A DNA stretch of 64,000 bases from Paramyrothecium sp. XJ0827 (taxonomy: Eukaryota; Ascomycota; Sordariomycetes; Hypocreales; Stachybotryaceae). Of this stretch, positions 10,831-21,253 are shown piece by piece. Below the pieces are notes generated by a model. That model was not told the origin of the DNA and searched no databases. It saw only the letters and a program-made list of their open reading frames with translations. The stretch lies in contig JAJFPB010000001.1 in NCBI GenBank assembly GCA_020881915.1, positions 3,968,001 to 4,032,000 of the forward strand, in the 5' to 3' direction. Within the stretch, counting starts at the first letter, position 1; every line of letters begins with the position of its first letter. The position numbers were made by a program, and so were the translations under genes.

Positions 10831-11789
10831 CTCGATGATGCTATGCTCGCGGGCTTGTCTGGCATGTCAGTCGATTAACGATCGATGACGACATGTAAGC
10901 GGTCCGCAACCTCAACCCCATCGCAAACATAGTAGCATCATACCGCTCCACAGAAATTTCTTCTGCGTCTTTCCGGCAAACTTCTAAAAGGATCGTTGGC
11001 TCTTGAAAGTGGCCAAAATCGTCAAGAGGGCGGCATGTAGCGCTAGGGCACGATTTGTGGAGGTATTCCGAGCTGCGGGCGTGGTCAACGGCTCATTCAC
11101 TTTCGCAAGTGCAAATCATCCGCAGCATATCACACAGATATACTGCGGAACCTTGCCGCCGTATAATGTACCCAAAAAGTTCTAGGGAATGCGGAGGCGA
11201 AGGTTTGACCGTACGCGCACCACGGCCTAACGCTGTCCCTAAAGATGGCATTGGGGTTGAGCCTCATTCCCGTTAGCTGCTGATCACAACAGTCCTATGC
11301 TGCTCGAAACATTTCGAATACACGAGATGCCGGCAACGGATCTACTTTTAGGAGAAGGTTCTGGACTATTGATTTTGCCATCTCTGACTGACTTTGCATG
11401 CTCCGCGCTGTATCCCAAACTCTTGTGCTCACAAGAAGCTGCAGACCACGGATTACGGTTAAATCTCCAGAATACCGATGCCTCCTGGTCCAAAGCGATA
11501 GCCGCCGCAGGAGGCTCAGTTAGTGCAAACGTTGCCGCCAACAATCAGAAACGAGTTTGATGAGCATGATATGCCTAAGGAAAGAAAGAAAACTGTTGGT
11601 AGTTTTGGTGTAGAAACACAATCTATTACCTGATCCAATAATAGTACAGCGCAACACCGATCTGCTTATCTCCTTTTCCATAAGTTACAGAGCTGTATTA
11701 TATGCAAAGCAGATGATCAAGTGTAGTCTTTGAGGCAATCCCTAAACGCCAGCTCCCATATGTTGACCGTTTCGTTCGAATCCTGCTTA
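10831..11789. other. intergenic region, no gene seen
   Basis: This region lies upstream of the SDR gene and downstream of the V-ATPase subunit f gene. Small ORFs near 11284-11560 show no recognisable family and lack gene-like structure. Confidence 0.45.
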
Positions 11790-12197
11790 TTACAGGGAGA
11801 TTGCGCCCCGACGGTTCTCACGAACATGTAGAAGCCCCTGAAGACCACAGAACACGAAGAAGCCCTGGCACAAGTCAGATTCGGCTGCGACAAGACGATT
11901 CGGCAGCGCGCTTCGACTTACGATATAGACGAGGACAGCAATGAAGATGGTGCCAGCGACGGCTTGAGGGTCTTCAGGATCCTCAACTCCTCCGACAAAC
12001 TCTTCGTGGTTACCGCGGTATACAAGGGCGAGGGTGCCGAGAATGACGATGGCAAAGACAGAAAGAACGGTACTGAGGCAGGATGTTAGCTTTCTTCCGA
12101 GGATGCGCGGTGACAAGCAGTCGTCAGCTGTTCTGCGGCTTCGATTGGGTACAACATACCACGACCAGGCGTGCATAGCGCTAACAACGGGCTTCAT
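11790..12197 (-). CDS. V-type ATPase V0 sector subunit f (RNase kappa-like small membrane protein)
   Basis: CDS complement(join(11790..11864, 11922..12072, 12160..12197)), 87 aa. The introns (87 and 57 nt) have GTATGT and GTAAGT donors and CAG acceptors. The spliced protein begins MKPVVSAMHAWSCTVLSVFA, then has a membrane segment, NHEEFVGGVEDPEDPQAVAG, a second membrane segment, and GFFVFCGLQGLLHVRENRRG. Two hairpin-like transmembrane helices joined by an acidic loop match the yeast V0 subunit f (YPR170W-B) in length and order. The family is a small component of the proton-translocating sector of the vacuolar ATPase. Without splicing the ORF looks meaningless, so the gene is easy to miss. Confidence 0.85.
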   Translation of the reverse strand: MKPVVSAMHAWSWYVVPNRSRRTADDCLSPRILGRKLTSCLSTVLSVFAIVILGTLALVYRGNHEEFVGGVEDPEDPQAVAGTIFIAVLVYIVSRSALPNRLVAAESDLCQGFFVFCGLQGLLHVRENRRGAISL

Positions 12198-15001
12198 GAT
12201 GGGCGAACGGGTGCGGTCGTTGTGCTGGAGTTGTCAGGTTGAGCTCGTCAAGCAGCTATGGGTCCTGTGACGTTGTCGGCTTGGATCGCAGCTCGTATGA
12301 AGACAACGCAATCGACGGTTTCGGGTGGCTGCCTCACTGATAAGGCTGAGGCACTTAGCCACAGCCGTGGTCTAGGTCAAGCCACATCTCAGACCAGCTT
12401 ATCTTATCTGAGCTTCCACCAAAGCCGGCGGAGAACTGCCACAGTTGGGAAGCTCACCTACCGCAAGTAGGTTAGCTGGGTTAGGTACTACTTTACTTGG
12501 AAGCATGCGCGAAGCGCCTACAATTGGCAGAAGATAGACGCATTCTACTGAACGCCTTACACTTCGTGCTTTCGTTTAGACGCGGGAGGATTTGGCGATT
12601 TTGGCCACAATCAATTAAGGTTGTTTCTATTAAAAACTCGAAAGGGGCTTATGTGGTGTGCGATGGCTAGGCTGGGCTGGGTTGGGTTGGAGTGAGCAAA
12701 CCTGCATGCACCAAAGGCCTGCAAGTGCGCGCAATAAAGCCCGAAGGCGGCAGGGTTCACGTCTGTTCTGTGGGACCCAGCAAACGTGTGGAACAGAGAT
12801 CTCGGCTGCCCCCAACGGCAGGCGAGGTGATCCCTCCAGCTGGATGGAAGGTGGATGAGAGAGATGGTAGCCATGCTGGCCAGTCGAGCCACGCGGTTAC
12901 CGGGGGGAGGGGGAGAACGAGACCCTTCCAAGAAGAAAAATCGATCCACCTTGGGCCAAAGGAGGAAGCGCTTTTCTGTTCTTGGGCGGCTGGGCAGACC
13001 AATGAAGAAGCGCACTGACGCGACTTGAAACATGCGGCGAAGCGAAGTCCGGTGGTGCAAGAGTGCGCGCGCTCTCTTGGGCCTTTGGGCTTGACTGGGA
13101 TTGGACTGCATGGACCAGATGGCGTTTCCCTCGCCCGAAGTTTGGGTGCAGCCAATGGCGGCTAATCGGATGGCAGTGCTGGTGCGCTCTGTTTGGTCTG
13201 TTTCGACATATTGGCAAGGGTCGCTGCAGGCGAGATTGCGTTCAGATGCACGCACGCGCCCTCTGTTAGCCGCCATGTGTGCCAACCACCGCGTAATCCT
13301 TCCTGGGCGTTTTCCCCGGCAGCCAGATGGGGAAATCCTGATAATTCATCTAGGCACGGGCGTGTTACTGTACTCTGGTGTTACTGTACTCTGGAAAGGC
13401 TTTCTTCGTGGTTCTTTATTTGTCTCGACAACATTGGAATTCTTGATATTATCATCGAACAACCCCGCATTCCTTGTTTGATGTTTATTTTCTCCGCCGG
13501 TTTATTTTAGCTGTGTTTCTTAAATGGAGATCGACAAGGAACATGCATTCAACCTTAAACGTGGACTTAATAAGGGAGTCTTGGGTATACTCTACGTGGC
13601 GGGAGTGCGTGTTTTGAGGAAATGTTGATGCATCATCTTGATGTAGCACCAACGTGATGTACCACCGCGGAATGATTGCGTCCGCCAAGGCAAACCTGCC
13701 GGCGCTGAACGAGGAGCCGTTCGACCCGCCCCTAGACTGCCAAGTGCCATACGTATCCCACAGCAGGCCTGTTCTCGTCAAGCTGAGACAGGCGAGTGAA
13801 GAATCGCGCGAAAGCTTTTTGTCCCGTGGCGCTGCCTGTGCGGAGCGAAGGCGAACGGCCCGTAGAATGAACAAACGAACTTGTTTTACGATGAGAAAGT
13901 CCTGAAACATCCTCTCTAGCGGGTGCCGGCAGCCGAGAGCGCACAGGTGCTTCCACCGTCCCTACCTTGGGCTCAATCGTCTGTCCCTTCACATAGCGGT
14001 GTTCCAACCACACAGCACCTCACCATTACCGAAGCCAAGAATGCGAGTTGTGGAGGCCTGCATAAAGGGCCACCGAAATATGCTATATCGGTGATGCCCA
14101 GGAAGGAATCGAGAGCACAGGGCAGCACAGGGCAGAGCCGGGGGGCGGGAGAGCAGACTATGCCGACTACAGAAGCGGCGGAGGCACCTAAGTCAGATTT
14201 TGGTGCGCTTATTGTGCATCTCGGCTTGGCGTGACGCTCATAATTCTAATAAAGTAACAAACCGGGGGGTTGGAGTGGAAGCACGATGCACGAGTGTGGG
14301 GGGAGAAGCACGAAGAACAAGCGGAGCGTGGCAGAGACAAGGGTTGGGCAGAGGTGGAGCCCGTTTGGCTAGGGCCATCCAATCCCGTCTAAGTGATTCT
14401 ATTCTGACTGTGCCGCGATGTCTTCCCAGCACGCAAGGCTTGGCTCTCTGACCTTTTGCCAAACGGCCACGAGCTTGCAGGCCGTATAGCTCAATCAACT
14501 TTCAATTTCCTACAGCACAACATCAAACAGCGACATGGCAAAGCACCCGCTCAGACGCAAGCTCCCGGACTCTAGGGATCAGGTGGGTGGTTTGAGCTTC
14601 TGGTGTCGCCGGCAAACAAAGGCTCGTACGGGTCGGGGGCTGCATCGATCCCCGACCGGCCACCCAAGCCGACCAACCATCCTTCGACAGGGCCTGTGCC
14701 TCCCCATGCAAGTCCATGCAGATCTGGTTGACCTTGCCAGCAGAGCCAGCCATTCATGATGTTCACTCCCGTCACCACTTTTCCTCTCTCCCGCGCCCAG
14801 TACATACATAAAGGCCCACGATCGCCCTTAGGTCTTACCCTCCTCTTTTCTTTAATCCAGCTTCCAGTTTCCAGCATACCACTTCCCTTCGTTTGTCTCA
14901 TCAAGCAGACCTACAACAGTACCTAATTGCCAAAGTCACCTACATTTCCTTTTCTTTCAATTGTTCTCTCCTACAACATTCTAATACTTCCAATCACCAC
15001 A
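12198..15001. other. 2.8 kb intergenic region upstream of SOD and V-ATPase f genes
   Basis: No gene is supported. The longest ORF (12611..13285, minus) has noise-like Arg/Ser/Pro composition. The region holds a 16-bp tandem duplication at 13362-13393, a short CACAGGGCAG duplication near 14118-14135, and, close to 15001, a CT-rich leader with a TACATAAAGG element near 14803 that may act as the SOD promoter. Confidence 0.45.
13362..13393. repeat. two perfect tandem copies of a 16-bp unit
   Basis: The unit GTGTTACTGTACTCTG occurs twice back to back. It lies in non-coding DNA. No function is evident. Confidence 0.85.
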
Positions 15002-15850
15002 ATGCGTTCTTCCGCCATCGTACCTCTCGCCGCCCTTGTGGCCCAGGCTATTGCCCAAGACGCCACGCCCGTCACCGGCAACCCTCCCGGTGTTGTCTAC
15101 AAGGCTACCCTTCCCGACGAGCCTTTCTTTGCCGGTGCCGCCATTGAGGGTAACGTCAAGGGTTACATCTCGGCCATCTCTACTTCCGACGGCAACGGCG
15201 TTGAGTTCACCGTTCAGTTCGAGAACCTCCCCAAGGAGGGTGGTCCCTTTGGTGAGTATCTCTGATGCTTTTCCACACCCGTCACGGTACTAACATGTGC
15301 AGGCTACCACCTCCACGCCGCCGCTGCCGTCGACGGTAACTGTACCTCGACCAAGGCTCACCTGGACCCCTTCGGCCGTGGCCAGGAGCCCCCTTGCGAC
15401 GCCTCAGCTATCAACACCTGCGAGGTCGGCGACTTGAGCGGCAAGTACGGAAAGATCACGTCGGACCCCTTCACCGCCAGCTTCACCGATATCTACGCCT
15501 CCACTAGGGAGGACAGCGACTCCTTCTTCGGCAGCCGCTCCTTTGTTGTGCACTACGCCAATGGCACCCGCCTGACATGCGCCAACTTCGAGCAGAAGGC
15601 CGCCCCTCCTCCGGCCATGCCCTCCATCCCTAGCAACTGCACCACCTACACCACCGTTACCAAGATTCCCATCTCTACCATTCCCGTCCAGCCTCCCAGC
15701 GGCACTGGAGCCGTCACCACCACCCTTCCTGGTGGACCCGGAGTTACTCCTACTCCTGGCCCCACTCCTCCCATCAGCGCTGCCGCCGCCGTCCACTTCT
15801 CCATTCCCTTGTTGGTGGCCGGCTTCGCCGCCGCCATGTTCGCCCTGTAA
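15002..15850 (+). CDS. extracellular Cu-only-type superoxide dismutase, GPI-anchored
   Basis: CDS join(15002..15251, 15303..15850), 265 aa; the intron 15252..15302 starts GTGAGT and ends GCAG. Residues 1-19 are a signal peptide (cleavage near AIAQ). The SOD beta-barrel covers about 28-175. His86 and His88 (YHLH), His103 (KAHLDPFG) and the His of FVVHYANGTRLTC are the likely copper ligands. The zinc subloop and electrostatic loop of classical Cu/Zn SOD are not apparent, as in the Candida SOD5 class. A Pro/Thr/Ser-rich stalk (about 200-240) and a hydrophobic C-terminus (FSIPLLVAGFAAAMFAL) indicate a GPI anchor. Such enzymes dismutate superoxide at the cell surface, for instance from host or own oxidases. 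Confidence 0.86.
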
Positions 15851-16898
15851 CGGGCCCGCAGTTTCGAAGACCGGGAGCAGTGTGCGAGGGAGCTTAATGC
15901 GTGCGAGTCGAAAAAGACATGCGGTCCGCGGACGGAAGTAATGTGTGAATGGCACTACATGAGCCAAGGTACATACGATGATACCAGGGGTTGATTACGG
16001 CGTTAACGGTTGCTATAGAACGAGGGTTGTTGAGTCCTCTGTTGTCGGATGACAGTAATATTTTCTTTCACTTCTCAATTATTTTTCATTATTTTGTTCA
16101 TAGACACGGCGCTCATGAAACGCAAGACAGCCAAGAAAATGCAAACATTTCCAACCAATACTTTGTTCTACTTGATCTTGCCTAACTTGAGTGGAGTTGG
16201 ATGAGTGATGTTGGGCGGGACTCATCAGTGCACGCTGTTGTGTACAGTGAAGTTCGCAGCGCCAATCTGATTACTACGTGCAGTGGTTATTGTTAGAGGA
16301 ACGATGGGGGGAAAACACGCCACTTCGGCCACTAAGGGAGGTTGTCGTGAGTTGGAGCCTCTGTAAACGAGATTGCTGGATAAGGATGGAAGGAAGTGAC
16401 AGGGCTCTTTTTCCAGGGTGCCAATGATCGATTCGAAAGAATCCGAGAGCACTGACACGATTAATAGATCACTCACCTGAAGCACTGGTATTTTGGGCCG
16501 TTTCCTGAACAGGGGGGCCCTAAGCGGCAGGAGCCAAGCCCCGTCGAATGGGATGGGAGCGCTGCCCTCCCCACAAACCCATTTTGAGAAAGGGCCGTGA
16601 GCCATGCCTTGCTGAAGTTGGAAGGACCCTCGGGGACCCTCTTTGCGCCTCGCCCAAATCGCATCCCCCATCGGGCTGTTCTTCATTGGGATGGTGCTCG
16701 ATCGGATCAGATGTCAGTGCAACCGCATCTGAAACTCGTGCCTACCTGGGCAGATCAAGTAAACATTTTAGCCTCTTTCAGGAAGTGATTGTGGCCCCAT
16801 GTTTGCCCTACCAGGCTGATTGTAAAAAGAGCCATGCTGCAACCGTGAACCTACAAATGGATAGTACCAAAGGCAGTTGCTTCTATTATTAGGCAAAG

Positions 16899-16921
16899 CC
16901 AGGTAAGGTAAGGTAAGGTAG
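16899..16921 (+). repeat. (GGTAA)n short tandem repeat
   Basis: About four consecutive AGGTA/GGTAA units. The same motif recurs in other intergenic regions of this window (near 6131, 6426, 27249 and 38828), often next to GGTACC-like motifs. Confidence 0.75.
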
Positions 16922-17655
16922 TTCAAATATTACAGCCACTAAGAGATGACAGTGAAATAGAATGCTTCAGCATCGTGAAGGTTTGAGGCTTTTCGAAAAA
17001 TCCTGTATGATTTTCATGCTTTGTTAAACAGCATCAAAGGATGAAGCTTTGCGGTCACTCCGTTTTTAATTCGCTGCTTGCCCTCCATAAGGTACCTGGC
17101 TTTGGCTTAAGGTATTCTGTTGGGCCGGGGGATCTTCTGAGTGTGGTACTCAACAGCTCTTGCACAGGTATCCTGATGGAGATCGGTCGGGTACCTCAGA
17201 GCCTCATGCAAGGAGTACAAGGGCAGCCTTTCTTATTCTTGAAGTGTTAATTCAGGGAGCACGGCGACGTTTTCAGAAGTCCGGGAGCTCCACAAAGGTT
17301 AAACCGTCTACTTCAGTACTGTCAGTCGTCTGGACTCCTCAAGATAACCATCCTTTTCATGCGAAGTGTAACCCGTCTCTTGGGCAAGCGCCTCGTTTGT
17401 CTTTCCATCCGTTCCAACACAGTGCGCGGGGATTTTTTTTCTTTTTTGTTTTTTTTCTTTCTTTTCATTTTAGTTTGGGTACGTTGGGCATGCAAGGTGT
17501 GTTACACTGCATGGCGTACTGGACAACTCAACCGCGGGTAGGACTTCTTGCGCCCGACAGTACACAGCTTGTTCAGGTACCTGTCCTTTCATTCGGGTAA
17601 GGCACCATGTTCGCGGGCACTTTGAGTAAAGTAAAGCAGCTTGATGTGAGCTGCT

Positions 17656-17685
17656 AGGTACCTTAGGTACGGTAGGTACGGTAGA
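17656..17685 (+). repeat. GGTAC-type degenerate tandem repeat
   Basis: Three to four imperfect copies of a TAGGTAC/GGTAGGTAC unit upstream of the gene at 18245. It belongs to the same dispersed low-complexity family as the GGTAA tracts. Confidence 0.65.
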
Positions 17686-18244
17686 TGCAACACACCAAGA
17701 GTAGAATACCTTTACCTTCCCTTCTCAGTTGCCTCGTGTTGTTAAGCTGCGCGCGGGAGGCACACGTGATTGCAGCCAATGAGCTGGGCGCTGGTATCCA
17801 CGCCTCTTTTACTCTAAGGTACCGACTCAGCACTGGCACTGTCACAGGCTCTACCTCACGCACCACAAACAGATTGAAGATTGTGTGGCTGCATCAATTG
17901 GATCTGCTTTTTGCACGAATTGCTTTTCCGCAAATACCTTATCTAGTATATGTCTCCTCCACATTTGCCCCCCATTGCTCTCTCTTTCTTCTCTTCAGCT
18001 CCTCCTCTGCATCAATGTCTTCGTCGCAGATATATGCCTCCTCGCATCGAGCTCTCCAACTAGCTCGGTAGATGAAGCTACCCTTAGCCATCCACCGCCT
18101 GCACTGATCGGCCTTAGCTTTTCGCGTATCCCCCCACATTCAACTTCCGGAATTCAGAACCGCAGCACACTTACTCCAATCACAACCAACCGCGGTCATC
18201 GCGCTGGACCCTGGAGTCCTTGAACCAGGGGATACGGACAAGCC

Positions 18245-20665
18245 ATGACCAAGAAGAAGGGCAAAGCATCCGTCGGAGAAGACACCCAGAAGGCCCACGA
18301 CAGCATTACCCCACCACTTTCCACCAACCCTACCCTGCCAGATAATGCCAACTCCACGATGCCTTCGACCTCGGCCAAGGTCAAGACCAAAGCAAGCCGG
18401 CTCCCTCAGGCTTCACTTGCTTCAGCAGCCTCGCCTTCTCTAATAATATGTCGTAACAAGTAAGCGCGACCAATCTCCCATCCTCTCCCTGCCCTGCCAT
18501 CGATGGTATGGCTTCAACATGACCCAGCAGCAAGCTACCTGCATAGTTGAGCTAAACAGATTCAATTGAACAGACACTGGCGCTACATTTCTTGCTTCCA
18601 CGGGCCGTGGCTCCAAATGCCGATTGAGATCCTCGAGGCGATTGCCCATGTCAACTACAACACCCCGCGACCTCGGCCCATCGATGCCGCCGTCTTCTTC
18701 GACCTGGTTAAGGTCCGTCGCCTTGTCGACGAGGCTAGCAACCTTGCCGTGAGAGCTGCTAGTGACATCGCCTCACCAACCCTTACCAATGTCAATGGTG
18801 GGATCCCGAACGACATGAACTCTCTTGGCTCTCTTGGCATGGGCCCTCCGAGCCACGGCGCCAAACTAAGTCGCGAGCGCAAGTTTCGAATGAGGGAGCA
18901 GGCAAGCCAGAAGCTTAGCCGCGCCTATCGATTGGACGAAATCGCCTGCAGTGTCGCGACAATGCAAGGCGCGTCGCCTCTGGAAGACGTCGGGGCATTG
19001 GTGCTTCAGCGCAACCCTAAAGATCCCGACGCAAAATACGTACACTTCTTCCATGAGAAGATACCTTCTAGGCAGTTGGTCGAATCAACCACCTTGCAGC
19101 CACTGCTGGAAATCATTGCAGAGCGCCCTGGTGAGCCGGAGGTATTGCGAACACAAGCAACCGTACGGTGCTTCAAAGCAGACTTCGACGGTGCCATCAA
19201 CGACCTCACGCATGCCTTATCAATATCTCGATTCCGGAATCCGTCCCATAAGCCCAGTCCGGGCGACGATTTGCCGGTCCAAGAGCCGTCCAAGAACAGG
19301 CGCCGCCCTCAAAACATTATTCTATCCGAACAGGATCAGCCAAGTAGTTTAGATGGTCAATTGTACTTCCAGCGGGCGTCTGCCAACCTCACCATGGCCT
19401 GCCATCATGTCATGGACAGCTTTGACCCCATCGCATTCCACGATCCGGCCGAAAGTTACGCCTTTTTCGAAAATGCAGGCTCTGGCCAGAATACCCGGGC
19501 ATCTACGCTTCCCCTCGATGAGACGCACCTCAAAATACAAGCGGATTCAAGAAGATCGGCCAAGAACTGTGCCAAGCGTGCTCTTAAGGACTACATGTCT
19601 TTTCTTTCCCAATTTGAGTACACCCCCAATCTACCTCCAAAGGTCGCTAAGGATTTCAACGAGCGGGTAGGCCTCGCCGCTCATGGTATGCGTAGCCACC
19701 GCTTATCTGATCCTGGCACGCCACCTGAACCACATACTGTGTATAACCTATCCGAGCTATTTGCCCCAGTACCGCCCTCGGATCTTCCACCATATCCCTC
19801 GCAAGAAGTCGTAAAGCAGGGTGTGACACTGGGAGGGCTAGGTGCCAGTACGGGAGAATCGATAACCTATCACCCCCTGCTCACGGATGCCTTGCACTCC
19901 CTTCTCCTCTGCCACTCTGTGGTCCAGACGTCAGCCAAGGAACTCCAGAGGCATGCCTACATGGTTGCTCGTCTCGTCAGGCTCACGGACGGCTATCCTA
20001 TCTTTCAAGCTAGCAGGTCGCCAGCCCGAACGGATTGGATCGAGGTTCTCCGGAGAGCTGACAATTGGCTGCAACTTAGTGCATCGTGGGAAACCCTATG
20101 TGCACCCGCCCCGCTTTCGCTCTACGACAACTACCCTTCGCCGAAGCCGGCGACAAGTAATGGGAGGGCCGCATCTGCGGCGGCGGCTCTTCTCCATGGT
20201 AAGAATTCACCTGGCGTCGCTGTCAGCGACCCTGATGACGAGCGGAAAGAGCGTGTTCGGCAGCAGGCCATCATTGATGCTCTTAATGATGACCGGGTCA
20301 TTGATGAAACCACCTTCCGTGCCTCCATTGATGCTAGAGAAAAGCGTGCGGAAGCGGACAACGCTTCGCTCACGACAGATACCCGATCAACATCTAATGG
20401 TGCTAATAACCCCGGTCCTGGCACCGGATTCGGAGGTCTGGAAGATCAGCCCTTGCGAAGATGGTCACCCGAGGATGGAAGGGAATATCCAATTTCGACA
20501 GATCGTGCTGAAGCCATTGCGCAGTGGGTAGTAGAGGCTCCTCTTGTGACGGGCTTGACGAGACGAAAGAGGCGACCGAAAAGGACAAACGGGACTGCTT
20601 CCAATGTCGAGGAGGCACAGGATGCCGTTGGTGCGTTGGATATCAACGAAGAAGAGAGAGTGTAA
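18245..20665 (+). CDS. conserved filamentous-fungal protein of unknown function, TPR-like segment
   Basis: CDS join(18245..18459, 18574..20665), 768 aa. The intron donor is GTAAGC and the acceptor AACAG at 18571-18573; a nearer AG would bring an in-frame stop. Exon 1 encodes a Lys/Ser/Thr-rich, probably disordered N-terminus. Exon 2 starts with HWRYISCFHGPWLQMPIEIL, then NYNTPRPRPIDAAVFFDLVK. About residues 215-300 (RPGEPEVLRTQATVRCFKAD, FDGAINDLTHAL) look like a tetratricopeptide-type helix-turn-helix. A second conserved stretch near 475-620 contains VVQTSAKELQRHAYMVARLV. The C-terminus is basic (TRRKRRPKRTNG), possibly a nuclear localisation signal. There are no membrane segments. I do not recognise a named orthologue. 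Its structure and length argue for a genuine gene. Confidence 0.82.
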
Positions 20666-21253
20666 GGCAAACATGGCTGAAAGCAGGAAAGGGTTTTGCT
20701 TCTCTTGTTTCAACCCTCACTCGTTACTTATACCACTGCAAACCCATGAGGTTTCATGAGCTGCTTCATCACACTTCTTCATCGCCTCTTTAATGTTAGG
20801 ATAATTGGTCAAGCTGACCTCCACGATCGTCAACGAGCTTCGTCAGTGAATATATAAAGCGAGTGGCGCCCCTTGGGGCCCAAGAATCGAAGTAGTCGGC
20901 ATCGGAAGCAAGAACTTCTGCTCCTAGCCTGCCTATAAGAATGTTCCTCTTGACGGGTGGTAGGCTTTTAAGCAATGGTTGGTGCACGGCGCAAAGCTCC
21001 GCAAATCCTCCAGTGGCTATGGAAACGGCATCATTGCCGTTGCACTGTGTCGGCTTCAACTTTTGCTTCGTCAAACGAGAGAGTGGTTCAGAGTTCCTCT
21101 ATCGTATATCATTTCAGGTATAAATGAGTCCACGCAGCGTCTAGTTTACAAAAAGAAAGAACGAAAACAAGAACACCCGGCCCATTTCCATCTAAAAGCT
21201 ATGATGCTATGCCTTCTCCTTGCCAGTAACATATCGTAATCAGACAAAAGTAA
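20666..21253. other. convergent 3' intergenic region
   Basis: About 590 bp between the convergent TPR-like gene and the Zn2Cys6 factor gene. It is AT-richer towards 21130-21240 and shows no supported ORF. Confidence 0.45.

Larger units (their letters stand above)
15851..18244. other. 2.4 kb intergenic region with GGTAA/GGTAC repeats and pyrimidine tracts
   Basis: No gene is supported. It includes (GGTAA) repeats near 16899-16920, GGTACCTTAGGTACGGTAGGTA-like repeats near 17656-17685 and long T-rich tracts at about 17430-17470. The end, 17900-18240, is CT-rich and probably the leader of the gene at 18245. Confidence 0.45.

Noticed and set aside
11771..11789. GTTCGAATCC, resembling a tRNA B box
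   Set aside because: No matching A box or cloverleaf at the right distance; it lies in the 3' flank of the V-ATPase subunit f gene.
12611..13285. 224-aa minus-strand ORF
   Set aside because: Arg/Ser/Pro-rich noise composition, no conserved motif, lies in low-complexity intergenic DNA with other overlapping open frames.
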